From contig JADJOC010000005.1 in the NCBI GenBank assembly GCA_016713965.1, positions 1 through 64,000 of the forward strand: 64,000 bases of DNA, read 5' to 3'. The notes beneath the pieces are model-generated. The model was not told the DNA's origin and searched no databases. It worked only from the letters and a program-made list of their open reading frames with translations. Each line of letters starts with the position of its first letter. The first letter of the stretch is position 1. Origin of the DNA: Chitinophagaceae bacterium. Lineage in GTDB: Bacteria > Bacteroidota > Bacteroidia > Chitinophagales > Chitinophagaceae. The translations under genes were made by a program, and so were the position numbers. This document shows positions 60,877 through 64,000 of this stretch, one piece after another.

Positions 60877-61064
60877 ATTCCAAAAGTATTGTTAGAATGT
60901 ACAACTACCTGTTGAGTTGAATAATGCCTAACAATACCTCCTTCACAATGTACACAAGTCCAAATATCATTTTCAAATTGTTCGCCCGATTGAACATACA
61001 ATAGATAAGCTTCTTTATTATCTTCTACGACTACTGGTATTGGATATGGTGCAAATTCAATCAA
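60858..61064 (-). CDS. hypothetical protein
   Basis: 68 residues starting MIEFAPYPIPVVVEDNKEAY. A beta-rich N-terminal half with a CVHCEGGI pair of cysteines. Its last codons are inside the shared terminator hairpin. Last gene of the 62223-60858 minus-strand run. Unknown. Confidence 0.6.
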   Translation of the reverse strand: MIEFAPYPIPVVVEDNKEAYLLYVQSGEQFENDIWTCVHCEGGIVRHYSTQQVVVHSNNTFGIKKASQ

Positions 61065-61351
61065 TCTTTTATTTTAATAGTAAATATATACCCATCTTTT
61101 TCAAAACATGGTTTATTAGATGTCAATAAATGTATTTGCTTGTATAAGCTAGCGTAAAAATTAAAATCATTTACATCTTTATTTTTAGCAAACCCATCAT
61201 TTCGAGATTGTAAAATGAACTCATTACCCAACATTATTAACTTATTTATTGATTTTCTAGTTAAAGCAATGTTTTGATATGGACTACTCCCTAGTACATT
61301 TAACTTTTTAATATAATAATCAAACCTATGCAACAACATTTGAAACTTCAT
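61061..61351 (-). CDS. hypothetical protein
   Basis: 96 residues starting MKFQMLLHRFDYYIKKLNVL. Helical with basic patches; overlaps the next gene by 4 bases. No family recognised. Confidence 0.55.
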   Translation of the reverse strand: MKFQMLLHRFDYYIKKLNVLGSSPYQNIALTRKSINKLIMLGNEFILQSRNDGFAKNKDVNDFNFYASLYKQIHLLTSNKPCFEKDGYIFTIKIKD

Positions 61352-61357
61352 ATAATA

Positions 61358-61570
61358 TTATTTTGGCAGTTCTATCTTCATGTAATGTGTAACAGTCATA
61401 ATATCTTCTCCATTTTCAACATTCCTAAACAAATATTGTTTCCCTTCAATTTTTTCATTTTTTTCTTTTAAAAAACCAGAAAACCAAGATTTATTTTCAT
61501 CCAAAAGAACATAATGATCTTCAAACTTAGGCTCTTTATCAGTTAGTTTTATCCACTTCATTTGTTTCAA
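61358..61570 (-). CDS. DUF551-like small protein
   Basis: 70 residues. WIKLTDKEPKFEDHYVLLDE, then a tryptophan (KSWFSGFL), and VTHYMKIELPK near the end follow the DUF551 plan (W.....P....VLL....W......THW..LP). Such proteins are common in phages; function unknown. The start overlaps the previous gene by 32 bases. Confidence 0.55.
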   Translation of the reverse strand: MKQMKWIKLTDKEPKFEDHYVLLDENKSWFSGFLKEKNEKIEGKQYLFRNVENGEDIMTVTHYMKIELPK

Positions 61571-61784
61571 TTTTTATATTACGCATTTCATTAATTATTG
61601 TTTGTTCACAAAAATTCAAAATCCCATTTAAAGAATCTAATGGCTCTTTCGCTTTAACCCATTTCTCATTAAGTTGATTTAATTTTACTTTAGCTAAGAT
61701 ATATTGTTCCAATATTGGCAAAATTGCCTCTGTGAATGATTTAGCTTTAAATTTAGTATTTTCAATTACATTATCTACATTCAT
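61539..61784 (-). CDS. hypothetical helical protein
   Basis: 81 residues starting MNVDNVIENTKFKAKSFTEA. Helical, charged (AKVKLNQLNEKWVKAKEPLD). It overlaps its upstream neighbour by 4 bases. Unknown. Confidence 0.55.
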   Translation of the reverse strand: MNVDNVIENTKFKAKSFTEAILPILEQYILAKVKLNQLNEKWVKAKEPLDSLNGILNFCEQTIINEMRNIKIETNEVDKTN

Positions 61785-62008
61785 TTATTTTCTATTTTTG
61801 ATTTTGCTAATTCTTTTATAAAAGACATTATCTCCCAATCTTTTTGTATAGTATTTTGTTGTTTTGATTTTTTGAAATTTTTTAGGGTATCATATCCAGT
61901 TATTCCATTTGACAACCCCCTACCTATTTGTTCCAGTGGAGAAATAAGAGAATTTGTATATTCTCTTACCAATTCATCAGTCCATTCAAATTTGTTTTCT
62001 ATATTCAT
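61781..62008 (-). CDS. hypothetical protein
   Basis: 75 residues starting MNIENKFEWTDELVREYTNS. Helical, with LEQIGRGLSNGITGYDTLKN and a basic C-terminus. It overlaps the upstream gene by 4 bases. Unknown. Confidence 0.55.
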   Translation of the reverse strand: MNIENKFEWTDELVREYTNSLISPLEQIGRGLSNGITGYDTLKNFKKSKQQNTIQKDWEIMSFIKELAKSKIENK

Positions 62009-62223
62009 AATTTATTCCATTTACAAAATCCTATACATTCTCCATCTTTTATATAACAATATCCAGCACTAACAAATGGTTTTTCTTCATAATCTCTATT
62101 ACCACTTGAATAAATAATTTTAAAATCATATTCTTCAAATTCATCCATTTTAGTAATAAAAACTATTTCATTTTTATCCCAAACACCTGAACCAACTACT
62201 TTATAATTATAATAATCTTCCAT
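62005..62223 (-). CDS. hypothetical protein
   Basis: 72 residues from MEDYYNYKVVGSGVWDKNEI at 62223 (an earlier start at 62289 lies in promoter DNA). Beta-rich with FKIIYSSGNRDYEEKPFVSA and a C-terminal GYCYIKDGECIGFCKW with three cysteines. First gene of the minus-strand run that faces the HTH regulator. Unknown. Confidence 0.55.
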   Translation of the reverse strand: MEDYYNYKVVGSGVWDKNEIVFITKMDEFEEYDFKIIYSSGNRDYEEKPFVSAGYCYIKDGECIGFCKWNKL

Positions 62224-62233
62224 TATTGATGTA

Positions 62234-62263
62234 AAAATATAAAGTATTTTTGTAACAACCAAA
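62234..62263 (-). promoter_or_regulatory. promoter for the 62223 operon (minus)
   Basis: On the minus strand TTTG (62260-62263), 18 bases, then TATATTTT (62234-62241), one base from TAnnTTTG. It lies 11 bases before the ATG at 62223. Divergent to the promoter of the HTH gene, with only 18 bases between the two elements. Confidence 0.5.
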
Positions 62264-62280
62264 TATTTTAGACAAAAAAA

Positions 62281-62311
62281 TTTGTACAATTAAAAATAAT
62301 GTTTATATTTG
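62281..62311 (+). promoter_or_regulatory. promoter for the HTH gene
   Basis: TTTG (62281-62284), 19-base spacer, TATATTTG (62304-62311), a perfect box. The ATG of the HTH gene is only 5 bases after it, so the transcript is probably leaderless. No other in-frame ATG occurs early in the gene. Confidence 0.65.
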
Positions 62312-62315
62312 TTAA

Positions 62316-62585
62316 ATGATTTTTGAAGGATATAGAGAAATAGAATATTTTGAATTGATTAATCAATTAAAAGAATTTAGGCGTTACAATAAAAAAAGTA
62401 ATGCCCATTTAGCTGTTGAATTAGGTCTTAGGGCTTCGCAAACAATAGTAAATGCACAAAATTATAATGAACAAAAAGTAAAGGATGCTAACTTAACTAA
62501 ACTAATGGAATATCTAGGATTAGATGGTTTTATTGTTTGGAAAAAAGGAGTAAAGCATTACTATATTAATGATAATATAAAATAA
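62316..62585 (+). CDS. helix-turn-helix regulator
   Basis: 89 residues. The middle (LKEFRRYNKKSNAHLAVELG, then ASQTIVNAQNYNEQKVKD) has the turn and recognition helices of a Cro/C1-like domain, and KLMEYLGLDGFIVWKKG closes it. It faces a divergent operon with its promoter overlapping theirs, so it likely controls itself and that operon. A terminator follows at 62625. Confidence 0.6.
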   Translation: MIFEGYREIEYFELINQLKEFRRYNKKSNAHLAVELGLRASQTIVNAQNYNEQKVKDANLTKLMEYLGLDGFIVWKKGVKHYYINDNIK

Positions 62586-62624
62586 TTTTTTTTCATACGT
62601 TTTATGTTTTTTTTATAAAATAAC

Positions 62625-62655
62625 GGGGTGATATTTCTATATCAGCCTCTTTTTT
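62625..62655 (+). terminator. rho-independent terminator (+)
   Basis: TGATAT (62629-62634) pairs with ATATCA (62639-62644) across TTCT, extended by GG/CC pairs on the outside after one mismatch, then TTTTTT (62650-62655). It ends the HTH gene transcript 40 bases after its stop codon. Confidence 0.65.
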
Positions 62656-62659
62656 AAAC

Positions 62660-63530
62660 TTATTTTTCTATTAAAAACCAAGGCAAGTAAGGCATAGTGA
62701 AGATGGTGTTTTATGAGTTTTTACGCAAAAACTCCCCTCAAAGGTTTTTACCTATATGAGGGTAAATTTACAAAAAAGTTCTTTTAAATAATTAGTGTTT
62801 GGTAGTGCTTGCAAAGGCTGCGAAAAATGATATGCAAGCAAGGAACGCAGCATCCGACTTTGGATAAGGTGATATAACAATATCGAATCTCTCATGCTAT
62901 CAAACACTATACTTAATTAAGTAGGAATATGGAATAAACCTTTGTATCAGGTCGCACTTTTACAAATGGTATCTAAACTATATCCTACTTATGTTTTAAT
63001 TGTGATGTTCTCCTCTTGTGTATATGGCGGAATTAGACGCTAAAGGACAGAAATAGACAAAGTTGCTATTGTAGGAGTAAGTGGGCATTAAATCATGTAT
63101 ATTAATACGCAATAGTAAAAAGTTGGTTTCCTAAGATACTCCCTGAATTGAATAAAATCTAAGTAGGGTATTGCTAAAGGTTACGGAAAAAATCAGGTTG
63201 TGCAGGTAATACAGGCGTTCTTGTCGCCCGCAAAGCGGCAAGTATCTTCCTTAAATCCTGCTATACACATGGAGACATCATAATATTGAAAAACACCCAA
63301 TTAAAGTTCAAACTCCTTAGTAAAAATACCGTAATATAACGCATTAACACTCAATCTTTTAAGATATTTTCACAAATGCTTTGAAGTCTCAAATATTTTC
63401 ACAAAATTTACACCACAAATTCATAATTTGCTTTTATAGGGTGTAAGATATACAAGCAATCAAAATATAATTCTTTTTATATTTTTAATCCCCCAACTTT
63501 TCCTTACACAATTGTTGGGATTTTTATTTT
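62660..63530 (+). ncRNA. large ornate structured RNA candidate
   Basis: About 870 bases without a gene. Helices seen: GAGTTTTT/AAAAACTC (62715-62734); CCCTCA/TGAGGG (62735-62762) with inner AGGT/ACCT; TAGTGTTTGGTAG/CTATCAAACACTA (62793-62909, one G-U) enclosing two interleaved helices, TGCTTGCA/TGCAAGCA (62806, 62833) and GCTGCG/CGCAGC (62817, 62846), i.e. a pseudoknot; AAGTAGG/CCTACTT (62919-62990); a long closing stem TGATGT(T)CTCC/GGAGACATCA plus TGTGTATA/TATACACA (63003-63280) around more helices; CTTGTCGC/GCGGCAAG (63220-63242); TTACACC/GGTGTAA (63408-63446). A terminator at 63492 ends it. Size, complexity and phage context recall GOLLD and ROOL RNAs; no consensus was checked. Strand by the terminator. 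Confidence 0.7.
63492..63530 (+). terminator. terminator at the end of the large RNA
   Basis: CCCAAC (63492-63497) pairs with GTTGGG (63514-63519) and is followed by ATTTTTATTTT. It sits 10 bases before the ATG of the next gene, so the RNA before it is a transcript of its own rather than a leader. Confidence 0.65.
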
Positions 63531-63539
63531 CGTACCAAT

Positions 63540-63839
63540 ATGCCTACAATATACAAGCGTATTAAGCACTACTGCAACAGCACAAAAAATAGAATACTTA
63601 CTCAAGAACAAAGAATAGAGTTGGGTAAAATTATAGCCGACCACTACGTTAATCATTCAGGAATAAAAAAAAACTTATACAGGACATCCTCTTTAGAGCC
63701 AGAAGGAGAATTTAAAGTAGTTTCCTACCCTAAAATTTACAACCCTGAAATTGACCGTCAAATAGCTGAATACTACCTACAAAATGCACCTAAAAAAAGA
63801 AAACGTATCCCTTTAAAACAAATAAAATACATAAAATAA
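63540..63839 (+). CDS. hypothetical protein, replication block
   Basis: 99 residues starting MPTIYKRIKHYCNSTKNRIL. A strongly basic helical protein with RIELGKIIADHYVNHSG and a lysine/arginine-rich end. It could bind nucleic acid. Its stop and the next ATG share a base (TAATG), so it is translated together with the replication gene. Confidence 0.6.
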   Translation: MPTIYKRIKHYCNSTKNRILTQEQRIELGKIIADHYVNHSGIKKNLYRTSSLEPEGEFKVVSYPKIYNPEIDRQIAEYYLQNAPKKRKRIPLKQIKYIK

Positions 63840-64000
63840 TGGCGAAGTTTAGGAAAGTACACACTGCATTTTGGGATGATTTATATATAGAAAAATTGTC
63901 CCCAGAAGATAGATACTTTTACCTTTTTTTACTAACAAATCCCTTGTGTACTGAATGTGGGATTTATGAGATTTCATTATCTAAAATTTGTGCTTATACA
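63839..64000 (+). CDS. phage replication initiator/organiser, N-terminal part
   Basis: 54 codons to the window edge, so truncated. MAKFRKVHTAFWDDLYIEKL followed by SPEDRYFYLFLLTNPLCTEC and GIYEISLSKI is the start seen in phage replisome organisers and DnaD-like proteins (W.D..I..L....R..Y..LLTNP.....G.YE.S). It marks the start of the replication genes. The rest lies beyond the window. Confidence 0.7.
   Translation, partial: MAKFRKVHTAFWDDLYIEKLSPEDRYFYLFLLTNPLCTECGIYEISLSKICAYT

Noticed and set aside
63018..63060. tRNA-Leu-like string TGGCGGAATTAGACGC
   Set aside because: It looks like a D-arm, and an acceptor-like GTGTATA has a distant partner TATACAC, but no anticodon arm or T-loop lies at the right distance; the pairing fits the closing stem of the large RNA instead.
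1..64000. CRISPR array, rRNA or insertion sequence
   Set aside because: No regular spaced repeats, no rRNA core strings and no transposase with terminal repeats were seen.

Overview
The window looks like about two thirds of the genome of a tailed dsDNA phage (podovirus-like, with a crAss-like gene order) that infects a member of the Bacteroidota. The host assignment rests on AT-rich DNA, A/CAA-rich leaders instead of Shine-Dalgarno sites, and repeated promoters of the Bacteroidota type (TTG, 19-20 bp, TAnnTTTG). The standard genetic code fits. Neither end of the window is a natural end: a replication gene runs off the right edge.

Layout. 1-2770: closely packed small minus-strand genes, nearly all broken by frameshifts or stops, ending in a tRNA-Trp with a damaged anticodon stem and a terminator. 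2985-3485: gene-free, strongly G/T-rich on the + strand, between divergent transcription units. 3486-7600: small early + strand genes (two lipoprotein-like products, one secreted protein) driven by a family of near-identical promoters with two palindromic operators; a structured RNA lies at 5317-5404. 7598-11386: seven attC-like imperfect palindromes separating single small genes, which looks like an integron-type gene-cassette array (one cassette carries a cytosine-C5 methyltransferase), followed by a tyrosine recombinase at 11946-12782. 12795-15209: small unknown + strand genes. 15248-18975: lysis region on the minus strand (peptidoglycan-acting enzyme, small membrane proteins, a PAS-domain protein). 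18982-53451: late minus-strand block containing fibres with signal peptides, three ejection-type proteins (one of 2330 residues with a metallopeptidase motif), tail hub, adaptors, a Cpn10, fibre, major capsid protein, scaffold, portal, terminase, then a tandem Cpn10 and a GroEL. 53538-60503: two linked small genes and a surface-glycan block (five glycosyltransferase-like proteins and a methyltransferase). 60587-62585: small genes and a divergent HTH regulator. 62660-63530: about 870 bases without genes but dense in helices, two interleaved helix pairs and a terminator, a strong candidate for a large ornate non-coding RNA. 63540-64000: start of the replication block.

How it fits together. Early + strand transcripts appear co-ordinated by the repeated promoter/operator modules, and one copy also drives a small membrane protein inside the late block. 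The late minus-strand block makes virions in the usual order (in transcription direction: glycan genes, chaperonin, terminase, portal, capsid, adaptors, fibre, hub, ejection proteins, tip fibres, lysis). A virus-encoded GroEL, a double Cpn10 and a second single Cpn10 suggest the phage supplies its own folding machine. The most unusual elements are the large RNA, the cassette array beside a recombinase whose C-terminus resembles integron integrases, the promoter family, and the duplicated groES start flanking groEL. All product calls come from reading the sequence by eye; no database search was run.
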